Assembly: GCF_004404055.1 (NCBI RefSeq)
Contig: NZ_SOHK01000017.1
Location: 248,001 to 312,000, forward strand
Reading direction: 5' to 3'
DNA: 64,000 nucleotides
From: Cryobacterium ruanii
Lineage (GTDB): Bacteria; Actinomycetota; Actinomycetes; Actinomycetales; Microbacteriaceae
The stretch's first letter is position 1. Every line of letters begins with the position of its first letter. The notes below the pieces were generated by a model. It searched no databases, was not told the DNA's origin, and saw only the letters and a program-made list of their open reading frames with translations. Below, piece by piece: positions 1 to 8,562 of the stretch. The translations under genes were made by a program, and so were the position numbers.

Positions 1-101
1 CTCGCGGTGCGGCGCAACCCGACCACCGGATGCCCTAGTCGCGCGAACCGCAGGCCTACCTCGGTGCCGAGGTCGCCGCATCCGGCAATCAGAATCGTCA
101 T
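1..101 (-). CDS. NAD(P)-binding Rossmann protein, N-terminal fragment
   Basis: Only the first 33 codons lie in the window; the gene runs off the left edge. The start reads MTILIAGCGDLGTEVGLRFA, a beta-alpha-beta nucleotide-binding fold with a GxGxxG-like loop at residues 7-12. This is how short NAD-dependent epimerase/dehydratase-like proteins of actinobacteria begin. The ATG at 101 is preceded by AGGGAGACAG on the minus strand, a good ribosome binding site. The substrate cannot be judged from this fragment. It is divergent from the DinB-like gene at 189. Confidence 0.6.
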   Translation of the reverse strand, partial: MTILIAGCGDLGTEVGLRFARLGHPVVGLRRTA

Positions 102-176
102 CTGTCTCCCTGCTTGACTCCACGGTATCGGGCGCACCATGACTGTTCGCCCGGAGCCCGTCTGACACCTGGCCGG

Positions 177-182
177 TAACAT
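177..182 (+). promoter_or_regulatory. candidate leaderless -10 box (TAACAT) for the DinB-like gene
   Basis: TAACAT ends exactly 6 nt before the ATG at 189 and no Shine-Dalgarno is present. TANNNT with a 6-7 nt gap to the start codon is the usual arrangement of leaderless actinobacterial transcripts. The call rests on pattern only. Confidence 0.55.
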
Positions 183-188
183 GAAGCT

Positions 189-710
189 ATGCCTATTATC
201 CCTGATACGTCTGACTGGACCTGGGTGCTCGAACGCCCGTGCCCCGCCTGTGGATTTCGGGCGAGCGCGGTGCTCTTCGAGGATCTGCCGGGCCTGGTTC
301 GCGAGAACGCCGCCGCCTGGACTGCCGTTTTGGCGCGAACCGACGCGGCGGTGCGCCCGAACGACCACACCTGGTCGAGCCTCGAATACGCGGCCCACGT
401 GCGCGATGTCTGTCTCCTGTTCGATAGGCGCTTGCACGCCGCGCTCGACGAAGACAACCCGCTGCTGGCGAACTGGGACCAGGACGCGACGGCGATCGCA
501 GAGCGCTACGACCTGCAGGATACGCACAGCGTGGGCCGCGAGCTCATGGCAGCCGCATCCAGCGTCGCCGAGAGCTTTGCGGCCGTACCAACGGATGCCC
601 GCCAGCGCACCGTTCGCCGCAGCGACGGTGCGTCGTTCACCGTGGTCACGCTCGGGGCGTACTTTCTGCATGACATCGTGCATCACCGGCACGACGTGGG
701 TGCCGACTGA
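189..710 (+). CDS. DinB-like / mycothiol-transferase-fold protein
   Basis: This 173-aa protein resembles the actinobacterial DinB superfamily (four-helix bundle, often metal dependent; some members are thiol-transferases using mycothiol). The start TSDWTWVLERPCPACGF carries a CPAC motif, seen in a subgroup of these proteins. A central H in the WSSLEYAAHVRDV segment (about residue 70) and the C-terminal HDIVHHRHDVGAD (about 161-173) supply the histidines expected for the three-His metal site. It is a single gene between a divergent Rossmann gene and a tRNA. The start has a TANNNT box instead of a ribosome binding site, suggesting a leaderless message. The family call is fairly secure; the substrate is unknown. 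Confidence 0.7.
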   Translation: MPIIPDTSDWTWVLERPCPACGFRASAVLFEDLPGLVRENAAAWTAVLARTDAAVRPNDHTWSSLEYAAHVRDVCLLFDRRLHAALDEDNPLLANWDQDATAIAERYDLQDTHSVGRELMAAASSVAESFAAVPTDARQRTVRRSDGASFTVVTLGAYFLHDIVHHRHDVGAD

Positions 711-799
711 ATCCGTCGTCGACTTGACGCTTTTGTAGGGTCGGGGGTGGGCAACACCATACGAAGTGGTCCAGCCAGCATGCGACCGGAGCTTTTATC

Positions 800-873
800 T
801 GGAGCGGATGACGGGAATCGAACCCGCGCTATCAGCTTGGGAAGCTGAAGTTCTACCATTGAACTACATCCGC
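800..873 (-). tRNA. tRNA-Gly (anticodon CCC)
   Basis: The minus strand folds as a full cloverleaf. The acceptor arm is GCGGATG/CATCCGC, the D arm contains GTTCAATGGTAGAAC, the anticodon stem TCAGC/GCTGA closes the 7-nt loop TTCCCAA (anticodon CCC), and the T arm is GCGGGTTCGATTCCCGT. The 3' CCA is encoded. The anticodon reads GGG glycine codons. It stands alone, with no other tRNA nearby. Confidence 0.95.
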
Positions 874-932
874 GCGCCCGACCATGGATGAACAACAATC
901 GGAACCGTGCCAGCATATCAACCCCGCGCCGC

Positions 933-938
933 TAGGCT
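933..938 (+). promoter_or_regulatory. candidate leaderless -10 box (TAGGCT) for dcd
   Basis: TAGGCT lies 6 nt before the GTG at 945, and there is no purine-rich ribosome binding site. It supports GTG 945 as a leaderless start. Confidence 0.55.
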
Positions 939-944
939 GGCACA

Positions 945-1526
945 GTGCTGCTCTCAGATCGCGATATCAAGGCTCAACTCGACGCTGGACGTATCGGTTT
1001 GGAGCCGCTCGACCCCACCATGATTCAGCCGTCCAGCATCGACGTGCGCCTCGACCGTCTGTTTCGGCTGTTCGACAACCACAAGTACGCCTACATCGAT
1101 CCGGCCGAAGACCAGCCCGAGCTGACCCATCTCATCGAGACCAAAACCGACGAGCCGTTCATCTTGCACCCGGGCGAGTTCGTACTCGGTGCCACGTACG
1201 AGCAGGTCACCCTGCCGGACAATGTGGCAGCCAGGCTCGAGGGCAAGAGCTCGCTCGGTCGCCTCGGCCTGCTCACCCACTCCACGGCCGGTTTCATCGA
1301 CCCCGGGTTCTCGGGCCACGTCACGCTCGAGCTCAGCAACGTCGCGACGCTACCGATCAAGCTGTGGCCCGGAATGAAGATTGGCCAGCTGTGCTTCTTT
1401 CAACTCAGCTCCCCGGCCGAGAAGCCGTATGGCTCGAGCGAGTACGGCTCCCGCTACCAGGGTCAGCGCGGCCCGACGGCCTCGCGCTCGTTTCAAAATT
1501 TTCATCGCACCGCGATCGATCGGTAG
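945..1526 (+). CDS. dcd: dCTP deaminase (probably bifunctional, dUMP-forming)
   Basis: Dcd converts dCTP to dUTP; actinobacterial homologues of this type also hydrolyse dUTP to dUMP, feeding thymidylate synthesis. The 193-aa length and the sequence fit throughout: [21 protein letters not shown] at the N-terminus, QPSSIDVRL near residues 28-36, and the active-site block [20 protein letters not shown] around 99-118, with the Ser and Arg that bind the triphosphate. [16 protein letters not shown] follows and contains the catalytic Glu. The C-terminus [15 protein letters not shown] is the flexible lid. Whether the enzyme makes dUMP directly cannot be decided from motifs alone. The GTG start is supported by the leaderless signature just upstream. 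Confidence 0.93.
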   Translation: MLLSDRDIKAQLDAGRIGLEPLDPTMIQPSSIDVRLDRLFRLFDNHKYAYIDPAEDQPELTHLIETKTDEPFILHPGEFVLGATYEQVTLPDNVAARLEGKSSLGRLGLLTHSTAGFIDPGFSGHVTLELSNVATLPIKLWPGMKIGQLCFFQLSSPAEKPYGSSEYGSRYQGQRGPTASRSFQNFHRTAIDR

Positions 1527-1587
1527 CCGCAGCGTTCACTGAGCACGCGGATACTGGTGAGAAACCCGTTCGTAACGTGAGGTCGGG

Positions 1588-1593
1588 TAAAAT
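1588..1593 (+). promoter_or_regulatory. candidate leaderless -10 box (TAAAAT)
   Basis: TAAAAT, the closest to TATAAT in the window, ends 6 nt before the ATG at 1600. It favours that ATG over the in-frame TTG two codons upstream. Confidence 0.6.
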
Positions 1594-1599
1594 TTGAAT

Positions 1600-2124
1600 A
1601 TGACTTTCTTGCCCGTCCGATTCGACCAGGCGCTCGTCGCGCATGGCCCCACGCCGGAATATCCCGGGCGCATGCATCGCTTCGGCCAGATGGTGGGCTC
1701 GTGGGCCGCGAAGGGGTCGCGACTGGACGAAGAAACCGGCGAGTGGGTGGAACGAGACTTCGTCTGGATGGTCGAGTTCATCCTGGATGGCCGCGCCGTG
1801 CAGGACATTGAGGTCATTGCCAACTCGGCGAACCCCTCGGGATTTGAAACCGTTGCCACGACGGTGCGTGTCTACGACCCCTTCGCTGGCGCCTGGCGCG
1901 TGAGCTACTTCGCCCCCAAAATGGGCGAGTACTGCCACCTGATTGCCACTCCTTATCGTCACGGAGTGCGGCAGGAGGGCACTCGCACCGACGGGTGCCC
2001 CATCCGATGGAACTTCACCGCCATCACGCCCGATAGCTACAAGTGGGAAGGCTGGGTCTCGGCCGATGAGGGTGCGACCTGGCAACTCATTGAACACAAC
2101 GAGGCCACCCGCATCCGCACATAA
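1600..2124 (+). CDS. conserved hypothetical protein (DUF1579-like beta-barrel)
   Basis: A 174-aa soluble protein without signal peptide or membrane segment. It contains repeating strand-like blocks with many aromatics: ERDFVWMVEFILDGRAVQDI around 50-69, VRVYDPFAGAWRVSYFAP around 90-107, and SYKWEGWVSADEGATW near 146-161. This pattern is typical of lipocalin-like DUF1579 domains, which often accompany oxidoreductases. I do not recognise a specific function. The start was placed at ATG 1600 because of the TAAAAT box; TTG 1594, with GAGG 9 nt upstream, is the alternative. It converges on the PEP mutase-family gene with a 33-bp gap. Confidence 0.65.
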   Translation: MTFLPVRFDQALVAHGPTPEYPGRMHRFGQMVGSWAAKGSRLDEETGEWVERDFVWMVEFILDGRAVQDIEVIANSANPSGFETVATTVRVYDPFAGAWRVSYFAPKMGEYCHLIATPYRHGVRQEGTRTDGCPIRWNFTAITPDSYKWEGWVSADEGATWQLIEHNEATRIRT

Positions 2125-2157
2125 AACGGATGCCGCTGGCCTCGTCGAGGCTGGCGC

Positions 2158-2958
2158 TTACAGTTTGAAGGCGAAGCCCAAGTCGGCGGGGTAGTCGCCG
2201 AGGGCAGTGAGGTTCGTGGCCGCCGCCTGAAGTGCCGCGAGGGTGAGGCCGAGAGTTTTGGGGCCGAAGCTCACCCGGGAGACGCCCAGCTCGGCCAGCC
2301 GCTTCAACGGCACGAGGCCCGGAGCACCAATGACGGAGATGCGACCGTTGACCTGGTCGATCGCGCGCGAGACCTTGTCTTCGTCACTGAGGCCGAGGAA
2401 GAAGATGACGTCGGCGCCGGCGCCCAGGTAAGCATTGGCGCGGACGACGGCTTCGTCCCAGTCGCCGCCGCCGGCGAGGGTATCGACGCGGGCGTTGATC
2501 ACCAGGGGAATGCCGCTCTGGTCGGCTCCGGCGCGGGCCGCGGCAACCCGCGCGGTCGCGGTTTCGATGTCGAACTGCGGGGCCTTCGAGGCGCCGATTG
2601 AGTCTTCGATGTTGATACCGACGATGCCGGATTCCTCGATGAGCCGCCGCACGTTGCGGGTCACGCCGACAGCATCCGGGGCGTAGCCCTTTTCAAAGTC
2701 GGCCGATACCGGCAGATCGACCGCGCTGGCGATAATCGTGGCGGCGATAATGGCCTCCTCGAGCGAGAGACCCTCGCCGTCTTGCAGACCTCGCACGTTG
2801 GAGATGGAGTGGCTCGCGGTGGCGAGGGCTTTGACCCCGGGGGCGTCGGCCACGATCTTGGCGGTGATGGCATCCCACACGTTGGTCACGATGAGAGGAT
2901 CACCGGGCACGTGCAGCGAGTTGAAAAGTTCGGCCTTCTGGAGCTGAGTCAGTGTCAT
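2158..2958 (-). CDS. isocitrate lyase/PEP mutase-family enzyme
   Basis: A 266-aa TIM-barrel protein of the isocitrate lyase/phosphoenolpyruvate mutase superfamily, which makes or breaks C-C or P-C bonds of 2-oxo acids with Mg2+. Visible landmarks are NVWDAITAKI near 26-35, the metal and substrate loop LPVSADFEKGY near 82-92, VGINIEDS near 114-121 and INARVDTLAGG near 153-163. The Cys of the KKCGH motif needed by true isocitrate lyases and methylisocitrate lyases is not present: the equivalent segment reads DFEKGYAPDAVG. It is therefore neither aceA nor prpB. Oxaloacetate decarboxylase-like or uncharacterised activity is possible. It is monocistronic. Confidence 0.8.
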   Translation of the reverse strand: MTLTQLQKAELFNSLHVPGDPLIVTNVWDAITAKIVADAPGVKALATASHSISNVRGLQDGEGLSLEEAIIAATIIASAVDLPVSADFEKGYAPDAVGVTRNVRRLIEESGIVGINIEDSIGASKAPQFDIETATARVAAARAGADQSGIPLVINARVDTLAGGGDWDEAVVRANAYLGAGADVIFFLGLSDEDKVSRAIDQVNGRISVIGAPGLVPLKRLAELGVSRVSFGPKTLGLTLAALQAAATNLTALGDYPADLGFAFKL

Positions 2959-3047
2959 GCGCCTAAGTCTGTCCGGCCCGCGCTCGGGAAGCGACCAGAC
3001 ATTCCTATTTCAGTGAATGCACAGGCAGTACTCAGACTCCAGGGAGG

Positions 3048-4358
3048 TCAGGCGATCTTCTGCTGCTTGGCGGCGACCGGGATGAGCAGCAGCAAGCCGA
3101 CGAGCAGAACGAGCATGATGCCAAGAATGCCCCAATAGGTTTCACCAAAGATCGTGACCGAGAGGGCGAAAGCAGTGGGTGCCAGAAAGCTCACGGAGCG
3201 TCCGGTCGTGGCGTAGAGGCCGAAGACCTCACCCTCGCGGCCCGCCGGGATGAGCCGGGCCAAAAAGGTGCGGCTGGCCGATTGAGCTGGCCCGACGAAG
3301 AGGCACAGGGCGAGGCCGGCGGTCCAGAACACGATTTGTCCGCCGTCGTGCAGGAAGAACACCACCAGGCCGCTCATGAGAAGTCCCGCCAGCGCGGTCA
3401 GGATCACCGGTTTGGCACCGAGTCGATCGTCGAGCACGCCCACACCCATCGTTGCCACGCCGGCGACCACGTTGGCGGCGATGGCGAAGATGATGACCTC
3501 GCCCGGCGAAAATCCGAAGACGGATGCTGCCAGCACGCCCCCAAAGGTAAAGACGCCGGCCAGCCCGTCGCGGAAAACCGCGCTCGCCAGGAGGAAGTAG
3601 ACCGTGGGCCGGCTGGTCTTCCAGAGCCGGGCGATGTCGTGGCCGAGAACGGCGTAGCTGCGGAAAAACCCGACCCGTTGACGGCGCTCCGCGGTGGGCG
3701 CTCGGTATTCGGGCACTCGCACCAGCACGGGGAGCGCGGACAGCCCAAACCACGCGGCCGCGAGGAGCATCGACACCCGCACGGCAAGGCCGTTCTCACT
3801 CGTGACGCCAAACAGCCCCACCTCGGGCGCGATAAAGCCGAAGTACACGATGAGCAGCAACACGATGCCGCCGAGATAGCCCATTCCCCAGCCGAAACCA
3901 CTTACTTTGCCGATGGTGCCGGGAGTCGATACCTGCGCCAGCATCGCGTTGTAATTGACCCCGGCGAATTCGAAGAATACGTTTCCGGCAGCCACCAAGA
4001 ATAGGCCGAGCACCAGGTAGTCGCTGCTCGCCTCAACGAAGAACATGGTCGCGGTGATGGCGACGACCGCGAAGGTATTGACCCCGAGCCAGAACTTGCG
4101 GCGCCCGGAGGTGTCGGATCGCTGACCGGTGATCGGTGCCAAGACGGCAATGAGTATGCCGGCGATCGCCAGCGCCCAGCCCAGCTGGGCCGGAATTACG
4201 TCCTTATCGCCAAACGCGGAACCCGTGAGGTACACGGTGAAGACAAAGGTCGTTACGACGGCGTTGAACGCCGCCGAGCCCCAATCCCAAAAGGCCCAGG
4301 CCACCACGCGGCCACGTGTTGCTGCGGAATCCGCGACTGCGGCGACGGTCTGGATCAT
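3048..4358 (-). CDS. MFS transporter, UMF1/Atg22-like
   Basis: A 436-aa integral membrane protein with about twelve hydrophobic segments. The opening VVAWAFWDWGSAAFNAVVTTF is the hallmark of the UMF1 (Atg22-like) branch of the major facilitator superfamily. ITGQRSDTSGRRKFWLG near 80-96 is the usual basic loop between helices 2 and 3, and FGLYATTGRSVSFLAPTAF near 375-393 repeats in the second half. Bacterial members are mostly uncharacterised, and the substrate is unknown. The start ATG 4358 is preferred over ATG 4364 because TAGATT lies 6 nt upstream of it. The sequence between it and the next gene upstream (4359-4439) holds an imperfect hairpin with 9-bp arms, AGCGGATGC/GCATCCGCT, at 4387-4431. 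Confidence 0.8.
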   Translation of the reverse strand: MIQTVAAVADSAATRGRVVAWAFWDWGSAAFNAVVTTFVFTVYLTGSAFGDKDVIPAQLGWALAIAGILIAVLAPITGQRSDTSGRRKFWLGVNTFAVVAITATMFFVEASSDYLVLGLFLVAAGNVFFEFAGVNYNAMLAQVSTPGTIGKVSGFGWGMGYLGGIVLLLIVYFGFIAPEVGLFGVTSENGLAVRVSMLLAAAWFGLSALPVLVRVPEYRAPTAERRQRVGFFRSYAVLGHDIARLWKTSRPTVYFLLASAVFRDGLAGVFTFGGVLAASVFGFSPGEVIIFAIAANVVAGVATMGVGVLDDRLGAKPVILTALAGLLMSGLVVFFLHDGGQIVFWTAGLALCLFVGPAQSASRTFLARLIPAGREGEVFGLYATTGRSVSFLAPTAFALSVTIFGETYWGILGIMLVLLVGLLLLIPVAAKQQKIA

Positions 4359-4364
4359 GTGCAT

Positions 4365-4370
4365 AATCTA
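4365..4370 (-). promoter_or_regulatory. candidate leaderless -10 box (TAGATT) for the MFS gene
   Basis: On the minus strand TAGATT ends 6 nt before the ATG at 4358. No ribosome binding site is present. Confidence 0.5.
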
Positions 4371-4439
4371 CTGCCCACCCGTGGCCAGCGGATGCGGCGC
4401 CGGCGTTCCGCGGTTGGGGGCTGCATCCGCTTGCCAGCG

Positions 4440-5585
4440 CTAGCTTGAGCGAAAGCCCTCCAGATACAGGTTTGCCACGGAATCGCGGGCGATGAGCGTG
4501 GTGGGCAGGACCACGATTTCGGTCGGCTGACCCGGGTCGGCAATCTCGGAGAGAAGTCGTTGGACAGCGAGCCGGCCGATTTCTTCGACGGGGCGAGCAA
4601 TGACGGTAATGCCCGGCACGATGGCGGCCGCCCATTGGCTGTCATCCACTGTGACGAGAGAAATGTCGCGACCGATGGTGAGCCGACGATTGCCCGCCAC
4701 CTTGAGCACAGCTAGCGCCATGTCATTGTTCGACGTAAAGATGATGGTCGGCGGATTTGGTCGGTCCAGGAGCGATGCCACGGCCGCCTCTGAAGATTTC
4801 GGTTCATCTTCGCAAAAAATCCAATGCTGGTCGCTTCGCTTTATCCCGGCATCGAAGGCCCCCCGTAGAAAACCTTCGGTGCGATCAAAAACGGTCGATA
4901 CCAGTTCGGCCGGCCTCTGGGCCGTGACGTTCTCGACGCTTGCGGCCGAAATGAGAAAACCCAGGCGCTTATGGCCGAGCGAAATTGCGTGGCGCACCGC
5001 GTTCTGGGCGCCCGCGAAGTCATCGGTGATGATGGCCGTAAACGGAAGATTATCGAGGCGGCGGTCGATGAGCATAATGGGTCGCCCGCCGAGTTTGGCG
5101 GCGCCTAGATGGTCATAATTTTTCGACAGGGATGGCACAACGATCAAGCCATCGACCTGTTTCTCCAGCAGGGTCTCGACGGCCTGGCGCTCTATTTCGG
5201 AATCCTCATCGGTATTGGTGATGAGGACCTGGTAGCCGTGCAGCTTAGCCTCGTCGACGATGGCCTTGGTGACCCGGTCGAAAAAAGCGTTCGTGAAGTC
5301 GGTGATGATCACCAAGCCGATGGTCTTGGTGATTCCAATGCGCATCGCTCGAGCGAGCTCGTTGGGACGATAGCCGAGTGCCTCGGCCGCCTGTTCTACC
5401 CTCTTAATGGTCGCGGGGGCGATCCGCCCGTAGTGGCCAAGGGCGCGTGAGGCGGTGGCGCGAGACACGCCCGCGCGGGTCGCCACGTCAACAATCGTCG
5501 GCGAATGAGCGGCCTGCGTGACGTCTTCGTCCGGCAAAATTACCTCGCACTTTCGTGATCGAACCGTTACCCGTCGAACTTGCAT
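4440..5585 (-). CDS. LacI-family transcriptional regulator
   Basis: A 381-aa LacI/GalR repressor. The helix-turn-helix plus hinge is TIVDVATRAGVSRATASRAL near residues 30-49, followed by IKRVEQAAEALGYRPNELAR. The rest is a periplasmic-binding-protein-like sugar sensor (TIGLVIITDFTNAFFD near 87-102, LIVVPSLSK near 150). The N-terminus is about 28 residues longer than usual. The start at 5585 was chosen because AGGAAA sits 8 nt upstream; an upstream in-frame start at 5666 would overlap the divergent promoter. The gene is divergent from the sugar ABC operon and a palindrome with a central CG lies between them, so it probably represses that operon and itself. Confidence 0.88.
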   Translation of the reverse strand: MQVRRVTVRSRKCEVILPDEDVTQAAHSPTIVDVATRAGVSRATASRALGHYGRIAPATIKRVEQAAEALGYRPNELARAMRIGITKTIGLVIITDFTNAFFDRVTKAIVDEAKLHGYQVLITNTDEDSEIERQAVETLLEKQVDGLIVVPSLSKNYDHLGAAKLGGRPIMLIDRRLDNLPFTAIITDDFAGAQNAVRHAISLGHKRLGFLISAASVENVTAQRPAELVSTVFDRTEGFLRGAFDAGIKRSDQHWIFCEDEPKSSEAAVASLLDRPNPPTIIFTSNNDMALAVLKVAGNRRLTIGRDISLVTVDDSQWAAAIVPGITVIARPVEEIGRLAVQRLLSEIADPGQPTEIVVLPTTLIARDSVANLYLEGFRSS

Positions 5586-5623
5586 AAAGGTTTCCTGCAC
5601 TGGACTATATATATTACCCAGTT

Positions 5624-5641
5624 TGCGAGAACGATCTCGCA
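5624..5641. promoter_or_regulatory. probable LacI-family operator
   Basis: TGCGAGAACGATCTCGCA is an 18-bp palindrome with one mismatched pair and the central CG step typical of LacI-family operators. It sits in the divergent intergenic region, beside an AT-rich run TATATATATTA at 5607-5617 that could hold -10 elements. Confidence 0.65.
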
Positions 5642-5668
5642 CTGGTGATGTAGTCAAAGGAGACATTC

Positions 5669-6682
5669 ATGAGGCGTTCAATCCGCACGATTGCAGCTGT
5701 TGGTGCAATGACGGCTTTCGCACTGACGCTGGCCGGTTGCTCAGGAGCTGCCAGCACCGATTCCACCGATGCCGCCGCAGCGGATGAGATCACAATCGCG
5801 TTCGTCATGGGCGCCGAGGCCGACCCCTTTTTCCAGGCCATGAAGGCCGGCGCAGAGGACGAGGCCGCCAAGCTTGGCGTCAAGCTCATCTGGCAGGGCG
5901 ACCCCGCCAACTATTCGGCCGAAACCCAGATTCCGATCGTGGACGCGGTGTTGGCTCAGCAGCCCGACGGTTTGGTGCTCATCCCTACCGACCCGACCGC
6001 CCTCCAGGCGTCGGTGTCCAAGGCCGTGGCCGCGGGTATCCCCGTGGTCAACGTCGACACCCACGTTGAGGACCTTTCCGACGTCGTGTCCTTTATCACG
6101 GGCGACAACGCCGACGGTGGCGCCAAGGCAGCCGACGCACTCGCCACTCAAATCGGCTACGAAGACGGCGGCACCTACCAGGTCGTCGTTGGACTCACCA
6201 GCGCCACCGCAACCACCAACGTCAGCCGCCTCGACGGCTTCACGGCCCAGATCGAAGCCGAATATCCCGGCATCGAAATTGCCGACGTTGCCTACTCCGA
6301 GTCCAACCCGGAAAAGGCCGCAACCAACGTAAACAACTGGTTGACCCGCTTCCCCGACCTGGCCGGCATCTTCGCCATTGACGGCACCAACGCATCGGGT
6401 GCCGCCGCCGCGCTCGAGGCCAAGGGCCTCGAAGGCACCGTCGGACTCGTCGGCTACGACGCGTACCCAGACAACGTCGCCAAGATCAAGTCGGGCGTGT
6501 TCACCGCGCTCGTCGCTCAGGACCCCGCCGCCGAAGCCCGTCTGGCCATCCAGACCCTCGTTGAGTTCATCAAGACCGGCGAGACGGCGACCGAGCGCGA
6601 GGTCGTCATCCCGAACGTCGTGCTCGATTCCAGCACCACCGACGCTGACTTCGCGAAGTACACCTACGTCGCGACTAAGTAA
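5669..6682 (+). CDS. sugar ABC transporter substrate-binding lipoprotein
   Basis: A 337-aa periplasmic-binding protein of the ribose/galactose type (Peripla_BP_4). It has a lipoprotein signal: basic MRRSIR, a hydrophobic core, then LTLAGC with the lipidated Cys at 24. The mature part reads ITIAFVMGAEADPFFQAMKAG near 43-63, followed by LVLIPTDPTALQASVSKAVA and VVNVDTHVEDL, the hinge and ligand-binding segments of ribose-binding proteins. AAGGAG lies upstream of the ATG. It is the first gene of a three-gene importer (permease 38 nt and ATPase 1,081 nt downstream). The substrate is probably a pentose, hexose or polyol; sequence alone does not say which. Confidence 0.88.
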   Translation: MRRSIRTIAAVGAMTAFALTLAGCSGAASTDSTDAAAADEITIAFVMGAEADPFFQAMKAGAEDEAAKLGVKLIWQGDPANYSAETQIPIVDAVLAQQPDGLVLIPTDPTALQASVSKAVAAGIPVVNVDTHVEDLSDVVSFITGDNADGGAKAADALATQIGYEDGGTYQVVVGLTSATATTNVSRLDGFTAQIEAEYPGIEIADVAYSESNPEKAATNVNNWLTRFPDLAGIFAIDGTNASGAAAALEAKGLEGTVGLVGYDAYPDNVAKIKSGVFTALVAQDPAAEARLAIQTLVEFIKTGETATEREVVIPNVVLDSSTTDADFAKYTYVATK

Positions 6683-6720
6683 GACCTCCCCCCGGTAGCT
6701 GTAGAAAACGAAGGCAAAAC

Positions 6721-7761
6721 ATGACCAGCGTCAGTCAGACAACCGCACAGAGCGCGCAGAAATCCACGCTTTCGTCTCGGCTCTCCTCATTGGGCTCCAA
6801 CCAGAGCACAATTCTGGTGGGCGTGATGATTATCCTGATCGTTGTCTTCACCGTGCTCGAACCGAAGTTCTTTTCGGTCGCGACGGCGAACAACGTCTTG
6901 ACGGACTGGGGTTCGGTTGCCCTGATTGCCGTTGGTCAAACCTTTGTTGTGATCAGTGGTGGCATCGACCTGTCGGTCGGTGCCACCATTGGCCTCAGTG
7001 GAGTAATTTCGGCCTGGACCATGGCCAACGTGCTGGGCCTGGACCAGACGGTCAAAGGCCAGGATGCCGCTGTTCCGCTGCTACTGGGAACCGTCGTCTC
7101 GGTCACCGTCGGACTCCTGGTTGGTCTCGTAAACGCATTTTTGATCAATAAGTTCAAAATCGTTCCCTTTATCGCAACGCTCGCCACCATGGGTGCAGCA
7201 CTCGGATTCTCAGTCATCCTTTCCAAGGGTGCACCCATCGGCAGCGCTAACGACTTCACCCTGATTACCGCCATGGCGCCCAACTGGAATCCGCTGTCTT
7301 GGGCGGTTCTGTTCGTGGCCATCGTTATCGTTGTCCTCGGACTCTTTCTGCACAAGTCACGCTTCGGCCTATACACCTACGCCATTGGCTCGAATGCATT
7401 CGCGGCGCGCGCAGCGGGTATCAATGTGGAACGCCACATCACCATGATCTACGCCCTCTCCGGTGCCCTGGCCGGTCTGGCCGGCATGTACGTCTACATC
7501 CGTCTTGGCGCCGGGTCTCCCTCGTCGGGGACCGGTCGTGAACTCGACGCCATCGCGGCGGTCGTAATCGGTGGCGCTTCGCTCATGGGCGGCGTTGGCC
7601 GCATCATGGGCACCATCCTGGGTGCCCTCATCCTCTTCACTGTGCAGTCGGGCCTCATCATGGTCGGTGTCGCACCCGACTGGAAGAAGGTCGTCGTGGC
7701 CGTCCTCATCGCAGCGGCGGTCGCCGCCCAGACCCTGCAGAGCAAGAACGGGAGAAAATAA
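6721..7761 (+). CDS. sugar ABC transporter permease (RbsC/XylH type)
   Basis: A 346-aa inner-membrane permease of the BPD_transp_2 family. It has about eight to ten hydrophobic segments. FVVISGGIDLSVGATIGLSG near 78-97 is the signature of ribose/xylose-type permeases, and AAVVIGGASLMGGVGRIMGT near 279-298 is the coupling loop to the ATPase. The N-terminal ~30 residues are Ser/Gln rich and cytoplasmic. It follows the binding protein after 38 nt and is separated from the ATPase by only 2 nt, which implies one transcript and translational coupling. Confidence 0.88.
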   Translation: MTSVSQTTAQSAQKSTLSSRLSSLGSNQSTILVGVMIILIVVFTVLEPKFFSVATANNVLTDWGSVALIAVGQTFVVISGGIDLSVGATIGLSGVISAWTMANVLGLDQTVKGQDAAVPLLLGTVVSVTVGLLVGLVNAFLINKFKIVPFIATLATMGAALGFSVILSKGAPIGSANDFTLITAMAPNWNPLSWAVLFVAIVIVVLGLFLHKSRFGLYTYAIGSNAFAARAAGINVERHITMIYALSGALAGLAGMYVYIRLGAGSPSSGTGRELDAIAAVVIGGASLMGGVGRIMGTILGALILFTVQSGLIMVGVAPDWKKVVVAVLIAAAVAAQTLQSKNGRK

Positions 7762-7763
7762 CC

Positions 7764-8537
7764 ATGGCCGGCGAAGTCATCTACGAAGTACGAAATGTAT
7801 CCAAACGATACGGATCGGTAATTGCTCTCGACGGGGCGAGCCTCAAGCTGCACGCCGGAGAGGTCGTCGGTCTAGTCGGCGACAACGGCGCCGGAAAGTC
7901 GACCCTGGTCAAGGTTCTTTCGGGAGCACACCGTCCCGACGGGGGACAGATCTTTCTCGACGGCGAAGAGCGCGAGTGGAACTCGCCGCGAGAGGCGCTC
8001 GAAGCCGGTGTGGAGACGCTGTATCAGGACTCAGGGCTGGCGCCCCACCTGACCGTGTCGGAAAACGTTTTTCTCGGTCGGGAGAAGCTGGTTCCGGGAA
8101 TTCTGGGAAAGCTCGGCTTTCTCTCCAAAAAGGAGATGGCCCGCGAGGCGCACGCTGATCTCGAGCGGGTCGGAATCGCTGTTCCGGCGTCCAACCGTTC
8201 CGTGTCCCAGCTTTCGGGTGGCCAGCGCCAGGCGGTCGCGATCGGTCGCGCGGTGTCGTGGGCGAGAAAAGTAATCATCCTCGACGAACCGACCAACCAC
8301 CTTGGTGCGCGTCAGGCCGGCGAGGTGCTGAAGGTCATTCGCGCGGCTAAGGCCAAGGGGCTGGGGGTTATCTTCATCTCCCACACGCTCCCGCACGTGC
8401 TTGAGGTGACTGACCGCATCGTCGTGATGCGACTGGGGCGCGTTGTCATGGATGCTCCCACCTCGGAATTTGACGGCGATCGCCTGATCGGCGTCATCAC
8501 CGGAACTATCGCCACCATCAAAGTTGAGGGTGACTAA
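7764..8537 (+). CDS. sugar ABC transporter ATPase, single nucleotide-binding domain
   Basis: A 257-aa ATPase with one complete domain: Walker A GDNGAGKST near 38-46, signature LSGGQRQ near 151-157, Walker B VIILDEPTNHLG near 170-181, and an H-loop in IFISHTLPH near 201-209. RbsA/XylG-type ATPases usually have two fused domains of about 500 aa in total. This one is half-sized, as in FrcA-like systems, and must work as a homodimer. It ends the operon and is followed by a hairpin terminator at 8563-8598. Confidence 0.88.
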   Translation: MAGEVIYEVRNVSKRYGSVIALDGASLKLHAGEVVGLVGDNGAGKSTLVKVLSGAHRPDGGQIFLDGEEREWNSPREALEAGVETLYQDSGLAPHLTVSENVFLGREKLVPGILGKLGFLSKKEMAREAHADLERVGIAVPASNRSVSQLSGGQRQAVAIGRAVSWARKVIILDEPTNHLGARQAGEVLKVIRAAKAKGLGVIFISHTLPHVLEVTDRIVVMRLGRVVMDAPTSEFDGDRLIGVITGTIATIKVEGD

Positions 8538-8562
8538 CCAGGATTCGGGCTACAACCGTGGG

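Noticed and set aside
2125..2157. GC-rich palindrome GCCTCG-T-CGAGGC as terminator between convergent genes
   Set aside because: The loop would be a single base and there is no T run on either strand, so it is more likely chance in GC-rich sequence.
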